This document shows positions 1 through 11,016 of a stretch of 64,000 nucleotides of DNA, one piece after another. The position numbers and the translations under genes are program-made. Position 1 is the stretch's first letter. Each line of letters begins with the position of its first letter. The DNA is from Blakeslea trispora. Taxonomy: Eukaryota > Mucoromycota > Mucoromycetes > Mucorales > Choanephoraceae. The DNA lies in the NCBI GenBank assembly GCA_025331445.1, contig JAIWNE010000054.1, positions 62,001 through 126,000 of the forward strand. Reading direction: 5' to 3'. The notes under the pieces were generated by a model. That model made no database searches. It had not been told where the DNA came from and worked only from the letters and a program-made list of their open reading frames with translations.

Positions 1-1064
1 GCATGATGATGGCATTGGTATTCTCTATGCAAGGCATTGGTAATTTGGCTGCAGCCATTGTTACTATCATACTGTTAGCCATTTTTAAGCAATCTATCAT
101 CGACGACACTATGAACCTGGAATATGTTTGGCGCTTATGTATAGGTTTGGGTGCTGTACCAGCTTTCGCAACTATCTATCTTCGCTTCAGCATGCCTGAG
201 TCTCCTCGATATGCACTCAATGTCAATTGTAATGTCGAGCAAACTACTAGTGCTATGGTTGTAAAAAGAGATCAGCTAGAGGATCCTGCCTTGCCAGCCA
301 ATTGCCAGGAGCAGTTCAAACACAGTAAGAAATCCAATCACTGGTCTGAATTTCGTATTTACTTTGGTCAATGGAAGCATTTAAAAGTACTTTTGGGTAC
401 TTCGCTTTCCTGGTTCTTTCTTGATATGGCTTTTTATGGCTTAGGCCTTAACAATAGCTATATACTAGCAGCCATTGGCTTTTCAAATAAACCAACTGCT
501 TTTGAGACAGTTTGGTCGAATGCAGTTGGCCAGGTTATCATTACCGTTCTGGGCTCTGTACCAGGCTATTATTTAACAGTCATCTTTGTTGAACGATGGG
601 GACGTCGTAGTATTCAGATTATGGGCTTCGCTATATGCACAGTTCTATTTACTGTCTTGGCTGCAGCTTACTATCAGCTACGGGATAACGCAGTACCTGC
701 TTTTATTGCTATCTTTACACTCGCTCAACTTTTTCAAAATTTTGGCGCCAACACAACTACCTTTATCATTCCTGGGGAAGTTTTTCCCACCAAAGTACGT
801 GCTTCAGCTCATGGTATCTCTGCAGCATCTGGTAAAGCTGGTGCAATCATTGCATCTTTTGCATTTAATGTGCTAGTTGAAGTAAATGACACTACTCCTG
901 GTCAACATGCCTTCTTACCAGAAACTTTAGGCATTTTTGCTGCCATCATGTTTCTGGGATTAGTAGTCACTATATTATGGGTACCAGAATCAAAGGGCAA
1001 AGATCTAGAAGAGTTTGAGGAAGGATATGTCCAAAACTCTTCGTTTGAACTTGAAACAACCTAG
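1..1064 (+). CDS. Inorganic phosphate transporter, MFS (PHO84-like), 3' part
   Basis: Carboxy-terminal ~350 residues of a major facilitator superfamily transporter of the phosphate:H+ symporter group, acting in the plasma membrane. The frame is open from the window edge, so the true start lies upstream; the first ATG visible (position 3) is internal. Seen directly: about eight hydrophobic segments, a PESPRY motif (after TM6 in sugar/phosphate carriers), a hydrophilic central loop (~residues 70-115), an ERWGRR loop motif (D/E-x-x-G-R-R type), and a PESKGKDLEE tail, typical of Pho84/Git1 relatives. No intron is visible in this part. The long loop and the PESKG ending favour phosphate over sugar; glycerophosphoinositol transport (Git1) is the main alternative. 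Confidence 0.85.
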   Translation, partial: MMMALVFSMQGIGNLAAAIVTIILLAIFKQSIIDDTMNLEYVWRLCIGLGAVPAFATIYLRFSMPESPRYALNVNCNVEQTTSAMVVKRDQLEDPALPANCQEQFKHSKKSNHWSEFRIYFGQWKHLKVLLGTSLSWFFLDMAFYGLGLNNSYILAAIGFSNKPTAFETVWSNAVGQVIITVLGSVPGYYLTVIFVERWGRRSIQIMGFAICTVLFTVLAAAYYQLRDNAVPAFIAIFTLAQLFQNFGANTTTFIIPGEVFPTKVRASAHGISAASGKAGAIIASFAFNVLVEVNDTTPGQHAFLPETLGIFAAIMFLGLVVTILWVPESKGKDLEEFEEGYVQNSSFELETT

Positions 1065-4000
1065 ATAGGAATACATCAGACACAACCACTAATGAGATCA
1101 ACATCAAACTGTAATTTTTTTTCACTGGTATATAAACATACCATTCATCAAACAAAAACAGAACCAACCTCTATTTGAACATGCCAAACTACTGTTTTAT
1201 ATTTTGTTTTTTTCAAGACTAGTCATTTGTAGCGTGATCTTGTAGAAATAGAAAAACTTTTTTTTCTAGCAAACTATATGATACCATGTCCCTCAGAAAA
1301 TTATACTTTCTAACTACTGACAAAGCTATTTTATGATTCTTCAGTGAATCATAAGACCTTGACCTTTAATGCTTCAAAGTTTGCCATTCAGCTTTATTTA
1401 GTAGTCTTACCGTCATAGATATCTAAAGATTACATATATACGCCTTACCGTTTATAATCAAATTCAATACTTATATTAGAAGCTCTTATTATCCTCTCTT
1501 TCTTAGAATTGAGTTCTTTAATAGCAATAAAGTTTATCAATCAACACTGTAACTTTTGTAGGTTCGTTATGCTCTTCTTTAATTAGTCACAAAAACTTCT
1601 AAAGACAAAAGAAGGTCAAAGATTGCAAGATGCTATTCGGCTATTTACTTACTCGAATACATTTCTTTGTTATTGCGACATTTAGAAATAATCTCAGTAA
1701 CTAGAAGATATAAACAAACACAAAAGATAAGACCAAATACAGTAAACCAGTTACTCAACAAAAAAAAAGGATAAGACAATTATTGAATCCCGATCAGTTG
1801 ATCAAGCACTTTCTTTGGTAAAATTCCTGATTTAACTAGAAAAAGATCATGAAAAACAGCCTTCTTCAAAGGCCTTTGTTGAATATAACAAAATACATCT
1901 TTATTATGAAAATCTTGCATTAGACGATATCCTGAATGCACTTGCACCAAAAATTCAGCAAGATCAAACAATGTATGGGCCTGGATCAGGGTTGTCTTTT
2001 TTGTATTAAAAAGTAGGTTTCTTTTTCCTTTTGAGTTGTCTCACGAATGTAACATGTAACTATCAATATGAGGCGTTGATACATTTAGTGAATACCTAAA
2101 CAAAGATGCAAGCATATACAATAAACAAAGAGCGTTAGACCATCAGAGTATGAATTTCTAATGTTACTGACTTTTCACAGCCTCAAAGTGGGTTGTCAGT
2201 TCCGTTTGTTCGTGATTCATTAGATCGAATAAGAAAACATAATGAGATAAAGAGGCGTTTTGTGATACACGACTTTGTATCCATTCAGCTCTCTAGAGAG
2301 GTAAGAAAAGTTTGTGCGTCTTGGCACCATGGATGATACTGCATAGAATCTATAGGAATCTTTTCTTGTTTCACTAGATGTTTAATATCCTGCTGATCTA
2401 GTTTACTTTGTTTTCAGACTATCAATAATGATCTTTCTCTTTTAGTTTCTCTTATTCCGATTCAACTGGATCATACGCATCCTTATAGATTTGTATAGAA
2501 CCAACTCAATGTGGGACCAGCACACAGCCACTACTTTAATAGTTTTTTTTTTTTTTTTACCATTATTTAGCGTGACAGAATTTCATTCAAATCAGCAATG
2601 TTTGAAGCAAAAATATGTTGAGTCGAAAGAAAGTTTCTTGTTTTTATCGCTAACATCTCATTAAAGAAGTAGTATAAATGTAACTTGTAATAGCGAATTT
2701 ATAGCACAGATCAGCCATTTTGTTGCTGATTAGCTCCTAAATTTTCGCAATAGTTTTTAGTAACAAAGCTGAAATAAGGCCCACGAAACTGGTTGCTACA
2801 AACGTTCTTTTGATTCAATCACTATTGAATTCACCAGAAACGTAAACAAACAAACACACCCCTCTTGACATAGAGTTAAGTGTGCTCATTGATCTAGACA
2901 GAAGGCCACATTTAGTTTGTTTATCGGTACAAGTGCTGATTGTTGAATCAAGAAATGTCTTCAATTTTGTTGTGGAAGATGCACCCAATCATTTCGAAAT
3001 TAGCTGCCAAAGTAAATAAAAGCTCATGGATAGGCTCGTCTTGATTGATCAATGTATCTGTGACCATAACTGTATTTTGAAACACAAATATATACATAGA
3101 AAAACAAATCCAACAACTGGTAATAGCTCACTTTAATTCGATGTCATTGATTTCATTAAGTGATTTCCATATGGTAATCAACATGTATTTAAGCTTACAG
3201 AGAACAATAGATCTGTCAGAGAAATCGGTTTTGAAGAAGGTAGTATTGAGCAAAAGAAAACAAGCACCAAACTGTCGTTGTTGATACCATCTATTTAGAG
3301 AAGCAAGGTGAGTGCAGCTTTGATTCTGTTACTCAAATTAGTATTTTGATTCGTCACGTATGAGTGAGTCTTGTGGTGATAGAAAAACCTTTCAAATAAT
3401 ATCTCGAGATAAGTATCTTTCACTAGAGCTATTTTTTTTTGATCCAGACAAACTGCATTGTACTTGAATGACTAGCGATGACATATAGCAGTTATCTTAT
3501 AATGCAAAGAGTGTAAAGCCTATCTTCAAGGAGAATAAAGCAAGGCATTCTGACAAACTACTGTACTCTCTCAGTATAAACATGTAAAACAAAAGAAGCC
3601 TACAAACTATGTCAGTTCTATTATGGCCATTGTAAAAAAAAAAAAAAAAGTATGAGTGTAGTATGTCTGCCTCAGCTGTCTTTTTTGAAGTAACAGTGAT
3701 ACTTTAAATATCAAACCATATGATTCCTGTAACTTGAATAAACAACCCAAACTATCATATTAGTGACACCAATATGCATCTAAATAGTGCATAGTACAGG
3801 ATACCCTCATTTTTTAGTTGCCAGCTATCAGGTATAAATATATTTTTATTTGCTGGGGCTGTTTAAAAGAAAAAGAAAAAGCTACAGTTAGAGAACCGAT
3901 CAAGTATTAAAGAGAGCTATCTTTGTGTTATTAACATCGAGCTTGATAGATAGCTTCCTTAGCACTTTGAAAAAGGTTCATTCTATAGTTGAAGGAATAG

Positions 4001-4457
4001 TAAACGTGTTCTATAACTAGCTGAGTAATCAATGGAAAGCCAATTGATACACGGCCTTTCGTAAATCCCTTTTTCCCCACCAATTACATTTTCGGCGATG
4101 TGACCGACTCTTGTTTGCTCATGTTTTCTTAGATGTTCGTTCGGCCGATTCTCCCCCCGCCAATCAGAACGAGCTATTGGATGATGAATGTATGCTCTGT
4201 TTAAAAATTAGCTGGCCAATTTCTCTGTTTGACCTGTTTTTTTTTTGCTCCGCAGTAAGAAAGCAAGCATGACGCGTCGGTTTCCAAACTAGCTCTTGCC
4301 CTGTCCGTAGAACCGCCTTTCCAAAATGTTTGGTGTGGCTAGAACCGGATGACAAATTTTTTGACTCAAAAATTTTTTTTTCTTGCATTATAAATACAGG
4401 ATTTAATTAAAAGCTGAACTCATCATCTTTGTTTCTCCACTTTGCTCTATCTCTAAT
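1065..4457. other. 3.4 kb region without a supportable gene; exon-like relics
   Basis: No complete gene model could be built. It holds short protein-like pieces: an orphan + strand exon at 2181-2300 flanked by a good acceptor and a GTAAGA donor, an open minus-strand piece at 1780-2000, and an ATG-initiated 39-codon minus-strand ORF at 3067-2948. Long poly-T/poly-A runs lie near 2530 and 3635. These may be decayed genes. The last ~100 bp is the promoter of the gene at 4458. Confidence 0.5.
4389..4395 (+). promoter_or_regulatory. TATA box of the gene at 4458
   Basis: TATAAAT lies 63 nt upstream of the ATG, within an otherwise A/T- and C-rich leader. Spacing fits a TATA-driven fungal promoter; the start site itself is not known. 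Confidence 0.5.
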
Positions 4458-5588
4458 ATGACCACTGCTTTTTTTCAAAACTCAATGTTCTTTCCACCTA
4501 TTTCACAATCGGATACCGATTTCCAGAAACAAGAAGAACCAAAAGAGGAAACCAACAATTACTTTATCGATTTTGATTTACCTATCACTGATCGATTAGA
4601 GACAAATGAAGACTGGAGTTATGTGCTGTCTGAGATGCGACAACAGATTTTCAATTCCTCGACTGCCAGCTATACTTCACCTGAAACACATATCATTCGA
4701 AAGGCACATCGACAAAACCCAGTGCTTGCTGATGAATTAGTTGCTTCCGCACGCTCAAACGCATTACATGATCTTGCAGCCCCCAACATCGTTCGATCAT
4801 CTGATCCGTTAACTTATCGACGCCATCGATCAGAGAACCTTTTATTGCGTATGATTCATTGCAGAAAGCTAGACTTGAGTCAGATTTCTTTGATGCGTCT
4901 ATCGAAAGGTGTCTTTGTTCATCAGAAATGGCAATCTAGCATATCTCATCCTTCACCCACTCTGTCTGCTATAGAAGAAACACTTAATCTTCTTAATGAC
5001 ACAGGAGGTAAGATTGCTCAATGTTTTTTGTTAAACCATGTATTCACAGAACTCTTATTAGATGAAGCACCGATTGATACATTTCAGTTCAGCACAGATT
5101 TCTTCAAGAGTAATCTCACTAGTTCATGCTTTGACATGTTTGTGCCCTACAGTTATACATTTGGTGCCCGTTATACAAACCCTTATAGTGGCGCTCACGA
5201 TTTGGTTATCCGTGGTAAACTCCCCCTCTGGTGCCAAACCTTATTTTTATCAACCTGCCTGAAGCAATCTGAACCTATTCAACCCCATGTTCCTCAATTT
5301 GGGTTGTTTCCCTTTGTCCCTCAAGTTGCTGTTGTATTTAAGCCTTGGAACGAAGAAGACTATGCAGACCTCGTTACTCTTGATTTAGCATTGACTTACG
5401 AACTCTTTACACTCGAGCATTATGATCCTCTTCTAGGTGTCGATCAACATGACTTTGACCACCAATGGTCAGTAAAAAAGAAGGAAATCTTGCAAAATGT
5501 GCTTGTTTGTGATATTCCCGATGATCTTGCTGCCTTTTTAAGTAACATGGCAGCAACATGGGCAGTTGATCAAGGCCTTATGATTTAA
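4458..5588 (+). CDS. Uncharacterised 376-aa protein
   Basis: Long ATG-initiated reading frame with a TATA box 63 nt upstream and no other gene on either strand. I do not recognise the family. Residues ~1-45 are acidic and probably disordered (KQEEPKEETN). A basic stretch follows around residues 113-135 (DPLTYRRHRSENLLLRMIH). The rest is compact and mixed helix/strand, rich in Phe, Tyr and Pro, with no signal peptide or membrane segment. A GTAAG...CACAG pair at 5008-5049 (42 nt, a multiple of three) could be an in-frame intron; it is shorter than the other introns here, so I left it in. The gene converges on the minus-strand secreted protein, 151 bp away. It is probably a lineage-specific mucoralean protein. 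Confidence 0.75.
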   Translation: MTTAFFQNSMFFPPISQSDTDFQKQEEPKEETNNYFIDFDLPITDRLETNEDWSYVLSEMRQQIFNSSTASYTSPETHIIRKAHRQNPVLADELVASARSNALHDLAAPNIVRSSDPLTYRRHRSENLLLRMIHCRKLDLSQISLMRLSKGVFVHQKWQSSISHPSPTLSAIEETLNLLNDTGGKIAQCFLLNHVFTELLLDEAPIDTFQFSTDFFKSNLTSSCFDMFVPYSYTFGARYTNPYSGAHDLVIRGKLPLWCQTLFLSTCLKQSEPIQPHVPQFGLFPFVPQVAVVFKPWNEEDYADLVTLDLALTYELFTLEHYDPLLGVDQHDFDHQWSVKKKEILQNVLVCDIPDDLAAFLSNMAATWAVDQGLMI

Positions 5589-5739
5589 TTGGTTCAAAGT
5601 CTTCTTTTCTGTACATATTACTGTTTATACGCTTCATTATATACCTCTTTCTATTATTGCACTTTTTATATGCTGTTATCAATAGTTGTTTATTTATTTC
5701 TATGGCTTTCATTGTATTTCAAACTTCAGAATAAATCAT

Positions 5740-6380
5740 TTATGTCTTTATGCAATCTACATCTGCTGGACCTGCACTATAACACCTCATTCCATTAGCA
5801 CACTTGAACTGAAAACCAACATTCTCGCCTAAGCATTGAACAATGCCCTATTCAGGGTTGTAAATAATGTGAAATTACGAGCAAACTCTTGGATACTTTA
5901 CTGCATCTTCGCCATCTGGTTTGAGACAATAGGTACCTATTCAGAAATAAGCATGAGAAGTATGTATCATACATCAGCAACATTTACTTTACCTTCAGAA
6001 ACATGTTTACAGGAAGGTGCCCAATTGCCATTGGGTAATCGAACATAAGAGCTTGGCTCAAATACAGGTGGTCTGATGTTACGACTATTTTCCGATGATT
6101 CTCCTTTGATGAACAATGTGAACATAGGCACATATATCGTTCAACTTGACCATGGTTATACATTTAGGAACTCACTTTCTATATTTACTTGTGGCTGAAA
6201 TATGCCGTTAGCTGGTATACTTCCACTTTGTGCAACTCTTGCAAATTCTGGCAAGGCCGTTTCTTGTGCTACAAGATTGTTTATACTTAAACTAGCAGCT
6301 TCTGATAATGGTTTGTTTGCTATCAATGAAGATGACAATACTAACTTAAAGAAAAGAGGTATGCATAAAAGTAAACGCAT
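5740..6380 (-). CDS. Small secreted Cys-rich protein, possible chitin-binding (CBM19-like) domain
   Basis: Four-exon model on the minus strand: 6380-6176, 6103-5993, 5936-5902, 5847-5740 (introns 72, 56 and 54 nt, all GT-AG; phases 1, 1, 0), giving 152 aa. Residues 1-20 form a signal peptide (MRLLLCIPLFFKLVLSSSL). A Ser/Thr-poor linker follows. The last ~70 residues hold six cysteines spaced as C..EGTYC..VQC..FKC..MRCYS..VDC. The ending, with a Cys-x5-Cys-like GMRCYSAGPADVDC, resembles fungal CBM19/chitin-binding modules, which is a similarity judgement only. It could act in the wall or outside the cell. The third exon is only 35 nt. Downstream it converges on the unknown gene that ends at 5588. 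Confidence 0.65.
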
Positions 6381-7133
6381 CTAGCAGCAACAATAAAGGG
6401 TGGATAGCAAAAAAAAAAAAAAAGAAAAAAAGAAGGGAAGAGAAATGAAGGCAGACTTTTCCGCTTAAATTTTCAAGACATTCCATCCTATATAAACACA
6501 CATATTTTGTTTTGTTCTTGCTCTGACTAGAACATCTATAATCTAAATTTGGAATTTATTATTTTGGGCAAATCCAAGATTTACTTTAGACAAGTATCAG
6601 GCCAAGAAGAATTGAGTCTATTAGCAGGCATTGACAAAAAAAAAGAATATCTTTTAAAGTTGAAGAACAAAGAAAATACACTCGAATATTCTTTTAGGCA
6701 AAAATTTCTCAAATGCTAGGAACACGCACACCTTTACTATGTATGGTAGGAAGTAAGCAATAACGCAATCCCGGTATCAGTCAAAAAGGAACAAAGGTAA
6801 CTATGTGCAATGCAATTTATGTCCTCGCTTCCCTTCATTGAAGAAAAGAGGGGCCATAACCCTAACACAGAATATGATTTTTGAATTCGGAAATAGATTC
6901 AGAACATCATTACTTGTAGAAGCTAAAGTAACACAGAATCCCCCTTTCTGGTACTAAAGACTATTACATTTTGATTGGCTTGATCTGTGAATACTTAGAG
7001 TTCTTGTTGGAGGGAGCACAAGTTCTTTAGACAAGAAGCAATATGTATACTTGTATATAAGTCATAAAGATGAAATGTGATTCGATTGCTTTCTTTTTAT
7101 TTATATTATTTCACATTATCTGTGCATGCAATC
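6381..7133. promoter_or_regulatory. Divergent promoter region between secreted protein (-) and P450 (+)
   Basis: About 750 bp without a gene, shared upstream by two divergent genes. A TATATAAA-like element near 6490-6497 can be read in the minus orientation for the secreted protein. TATATAA at 7054-7060 lies ~75 nt upstream of the P450 ATG. Otherwise A-rich with homopolymer runs near 6412. Confidence 0.45.
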
Positions 7134-8900
7134 ATGTTTCTAGTACCTACACTACTTGTCCTGGGTTATATCACCTTTTATTGTTATCGACGCTATTCCT
7201 CTCCTTTAGCTTCAGCTCCGTTAGCCGTTACTAATAGCATTCTTGTTCAGTATTTTGGATTAGTACCACCGCCTAAAGATACCGATACAAAGGATCACAT
7301 CTCTGAGTTCTTGATCAATATAGGCCAAGATTCCAGCTTGTCTCCTATAGCTGTCTGCTGGTCGATCTTTGGAAGTCCCTTGGTAATTGTAAACACGCTG
7401 AAGGGTATAAAAAACGTTTTGGTGGATGGCCAGGCTCGAACTAAAGGCGAGCAAGTACCTAAAGTGCAAAGAGGCAACCTGATTCGATTAATTCAAAACC
7501 TTGTTTTCGGTGGACCCAGCTTAAACAACTTAGTGGGCAAAGTAAGTAATTCAAGGCAAGAGCATGAAGATACAGTGTCAATTGAGTGAAAAAGAGAAAC
7601 TGTTTCTGACCGACACTTTTCTTTATTATAGGAGTGGCGATGGCGTAGACATGTCTTGTTACCATCATTTCAACCCAAGCAACTAGTACCTAAACTTTTA
7701 CCTTATGTCGCTGCTCGTACACAGACATTAATGAACTTATTTGGTGAACAAGTCGACAAGGGGACTAGTATTGAACTTGATGATACCTTTATGAACCTGA
7801 CTATGGATGTCATCAATTATTATCTGTATGGTCGCGAAACACTTGACTATGACATTGTTGACGGAAGAAAAAATCTCAAGGTAATTGAAAGTAGCGGGTT
7901 CAAATTTGATATATGAAGCTAACAAAGAATTCATCTATAGTATGAACACGAAAAGCTTGGCCTTGGCTTTCAATCCATTGAGGCTTGGTTACCCTTTGGC
8001 ATCAACAAGACTGATTGGGCACAAAGAGCATTCAAACCCTCTCGAGATAAGCTCAAGATGTTTATTGGAAAAGCATTGGATTCGGCCTTGAAGGATTATG
8101 AAGACATGAAGGCAGTCTATGATGCCAAGCAAGTTCCAGAGAAGGAGCGATCTTACCCTTCTGTAGCAGCATGTGCTTATGCAAGTGGACAATACAATCC
8201 AGATAGAGTTGATCTCATCAACGATTTACTCTCATTAACGTTTGCAGGCTATGATACAACTGCACATACATTGGCTTTCACATTTTCAGAACTGGCACGC
8301 AATAGAGCTCTTCAAGATGAGCTCTTTGAGCAAGTGCGTCAAGTCCTGGGACCTCCTCCTGTTGCACCTGAAAGTATTACTGCAGAAAAACTAGCTCGTA
8401 TGCCACTTGTTACTGCTGTTTATCGTGAGACTCTTCGCAAATACCCTGCTGTTGTGTTCATTCCTGTTCATGTGAATAGAGATACCATAGTGGATGGTGT
8501 GGTTGTTCCCGGTGGTGCTGAAGTATGGTGTAATGTACGTGGACTCCAAATGAACCCTACCATCTTTCCCAACCCTGAAGAATTCAACCCCAAACGATGG
8601 CTTAAACCCGAAGAAACACAAGAAGACAGTGCATTTGATAGCCTTTCTTCTCAATCAGGTCCTACTGAAACAGAAATAACACCAGAGACACAATATAAAT
8701 TTCCCGACTTACCTTTTACTATGGGACCCCATGCTTGCATAGGCAAGAATTTGGCTATTCTTGAACTGAGAACGGTAATTGCTTGTGCAATGAACCAATT
8801 TGTCTGTAGACTTAAAGAAGACTGCCATATTGATACCAAGGTTGTTTTAACTACAAAGCCTCGTCATGGTGTTCATGTATACTTTGAAAGAAGGCCCTAA
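7134..8900 (+). CDS. Cytochrome P450 monooxygenase
   Basis: Three exons: 7134-7541, 7632-7880, 7941-8900 (both introns phase 0; the second has a GCTAAC branch site), 538 aa. I start at ATG 7134, because the upstream in-frame extension has only a GTG; TATATAA lies at 7054. Residues 1-16 form a short N-terminal membrane anchor, placing it on the ER. The I-helix has AGYDTT (~321-326). The K-helix has ETLR (~382-385), and a PERF-like FNPKRW follows. The heme loop is FTMGPHACIG with the ligand Cys at ~485. That loop lacks the usual Arg before Cys (His instead of R in FxxGxRxCxG). This points to one of the fungal microsomal families expanded in Mucorales; substrate unknown. Confidence 0.9.
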
Positions 8901-9833
8901 TGTATAGAATACCTGAAAACATCTTTTTTGTCTTTTACTCTATAACTTTTTAGATTCGCATGATTGAGCAAACAGACAAATAAATCATCTACTACTGTAT
9001 TATCCATGTTTATTTTAAGCAATGTACGTGTACTGTTGAATTGATTCTAAAGTAAACAATAAAGGCAAATGTCAAGAGACATGGATTTAAATATAACTGA
9101 TTCTCAACTTGTGCTTGATGAATATATTGTCTATTCTACTATTGTGTTTGTCAAACCATGTATGTTGAATAGCTGTAAGCTGTTGGAACGTGCAGTGTAC
9201 TGTTAAGGGGTTCAATGGTATTTTGCTCCGTTAAAGAAAAAGTACTGACATGCTTACCTGCATCATGTAAACATTTATGCGCTCTTGAAGCATAGCACAA
9301 ACATTCATGTCATAAATATTTCCACAAATAGAAAGTGCTTTGACGAGTTGGCATGCTTTGTTACTGCTTCACCAAGATACAACTATATGTAGCTTGCTTT
9401 TTAATGTATTAATTTGAATCGATATTTTCAAATTTGAATGTATCAAACATGTTTAATTTCTTTGCGAATTAAAGCACAGCGGAAACAAAATCTTTTTTTC
9501 TTTTTCTGAATAAGCAAAGATTGAGTTTTCAAAGACTCTTTTGTATTGATTGTTGATTCGTTCCTTATTCTCTTCATGCTATTTCATTCTGACTCATTTC
9601 TGCTTTCAAAACATGCGGCTTTTGATAATTTTGACAACAAATAATAGCCATAAAACAAGCCGTAACACTAATGAAGCAGAAAATTTGGTCCAAGGTAGCA
9701 CAGCTATTTTCCTCGGTTTCCCAAGTTTCTACTCTCTCGCTCTTAGTCTATTTAGTAGCTCTCTCACTTGTTTTCTTCCTCTCTTTTTTCACTCAAGTTT
9801 TTTTTTTCTTTACTTTGTTACTATGAAAGAAAA
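8901..9833. other. Intergenic region, no gene seen
   Basis: P450 3' end with AATAAA-like signals (near 8980 and 9058) and then the 5' region of the membrane protein at 9834. I see no open reading frame with coding character. The last ~120 bp is strongly C/T-rich, as in many leaders here. Confidence 0.5.
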
Positions 9834-10870
9834 ATGAACATTTCATTCACTCTGTTTTCTCTCTTTTTCTCGATAATTCAAGCAAATCAAGTCGTTATTG
9901 AATGTAAATTTCCTTGTGTTGATACCAATCATAATTGTCAAGTAACCAGTACCTCAATACGATGTAACCCAACCACAAAAGAAACAAAGTGAGTTTTTAA
10001 GTAAAAAAAAAAAACCTACTAATTTAAATGACTAAACTCCGCTTTTTCTTTTCTTTTTTGTCTTTCTCTTGTTTTCTTAAAAGGTGGATCTTGAAGGATG
10101 CCATGTCGTTGCCTGACTATCAAGGAACACTAGCTGGACTAGGAGAAACATGTACAAAAGCGCCTCAACCTCACCTCGAAAGCGGTTCTCACCTCTCTAT
10201 CAACTCAAGCGAGACATTAATCGATTGGCCATTACGAGGCTATGATGCATATTATGGTAATTGTGCCTCAGACCTCTATTGTGATCGAGCCAATGTATGT
10301 GTTAGAAAGCTACAACAAGGATCTGTTTGCGATTCAGATAATCAGTGCCTCTATGGCGAATGCAACCAAAGGACTTGTCAGGGGAGTCGAGCCACCAACA
10401 CCGACTCTGTCTTCACAACCCTTCATATTGTAGTGACCATCATTGGCATATTACTCTTCTTTGGTGTTCTCTTTTGCGTTTACTTATTCAGGCGTCGAAA
10501 GAATCAAAGGAGAAAAGCTCAGGAAAGCAAAGCTCTTGAGGGTGAACATTCTGATGCAAATAAACTTCAGGCTTCAGCTTGTCACTCTAATTCATCGTCC
10601 TCTTCATCAGACACTAGGAATTCTCACACTCGAGCTTCTTCTACCACTACAATGCATTCCAATCATCACACTGTAACCAACATGCTTCATCCAAATTACG
10701 ATCCTCATTTCTCGAATCAGCCTGCGACAGAACAGCCTGTTCAGCAATTGCTTCACCCAAATTATACACCTAGTATGCAACAACAACAATTACAGTATCA
10801 GTTGCAGCGACAATTGCAAGAGAAGAAAGAGAACACATTACCATTACCACCACCACCGTATTCCCCTTAG
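9834..10870 (+). CDS. Type I membrane protein with Cys-rich ectodomain and PPPPY tail
   Basis: Two exons, 9834-9988 and 10084-10870 (intron 95 nt, CTAAT-type branch, phase 2), 313 aa. Residues 1-17 are a signal peptide (MNISFTLFSLFFSIIQA). The ectodomain (~18-145) has about 14 cysteines. Its C-terminal half (NCASDLYCDRANVC...GSVCDSDNQC..GEC..RTC) looks like the Dickkopf-N/prokineticin-type Cys pattern found in some fungal surface proteins. One transmembrane helix (~150-172, IVVTIIGILLFFGVLFCVYLF) is followed by a basic stop-transfer RRRKNQRRK. The cytosolic tail is Ser/His/Gln-rich, contains two LHPNY repeats and ends PPPPYSP. PPxY is the classical ligand of WW domains, for example in Rsp5/Nedd4 E3 ligases. 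I infer a surface receptor or sensor; function unknown. Confidence 0.75.
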
Positions 10871-11016
10871 AAGCATAGTTTTATATACATTTATTTAGTT
10901 TGTTCCTCTTTATCATTTTGCTTTTTTTTTTTCATCCTCAAATTGTGCTTTTATATAGATACCCTTATCTTTCGTTTCTCTTCTTTATACATAAAAAAAA
11001 TGCAAAGGTTTCTTCT

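Noticed and set aside
7077..7133. Longer N-terminus for the P450 starting at 7077
   Set aside because: The codon there is GTG, not ATG. The first in-frame ATG is 7134 and a TATA box sits at 7054.
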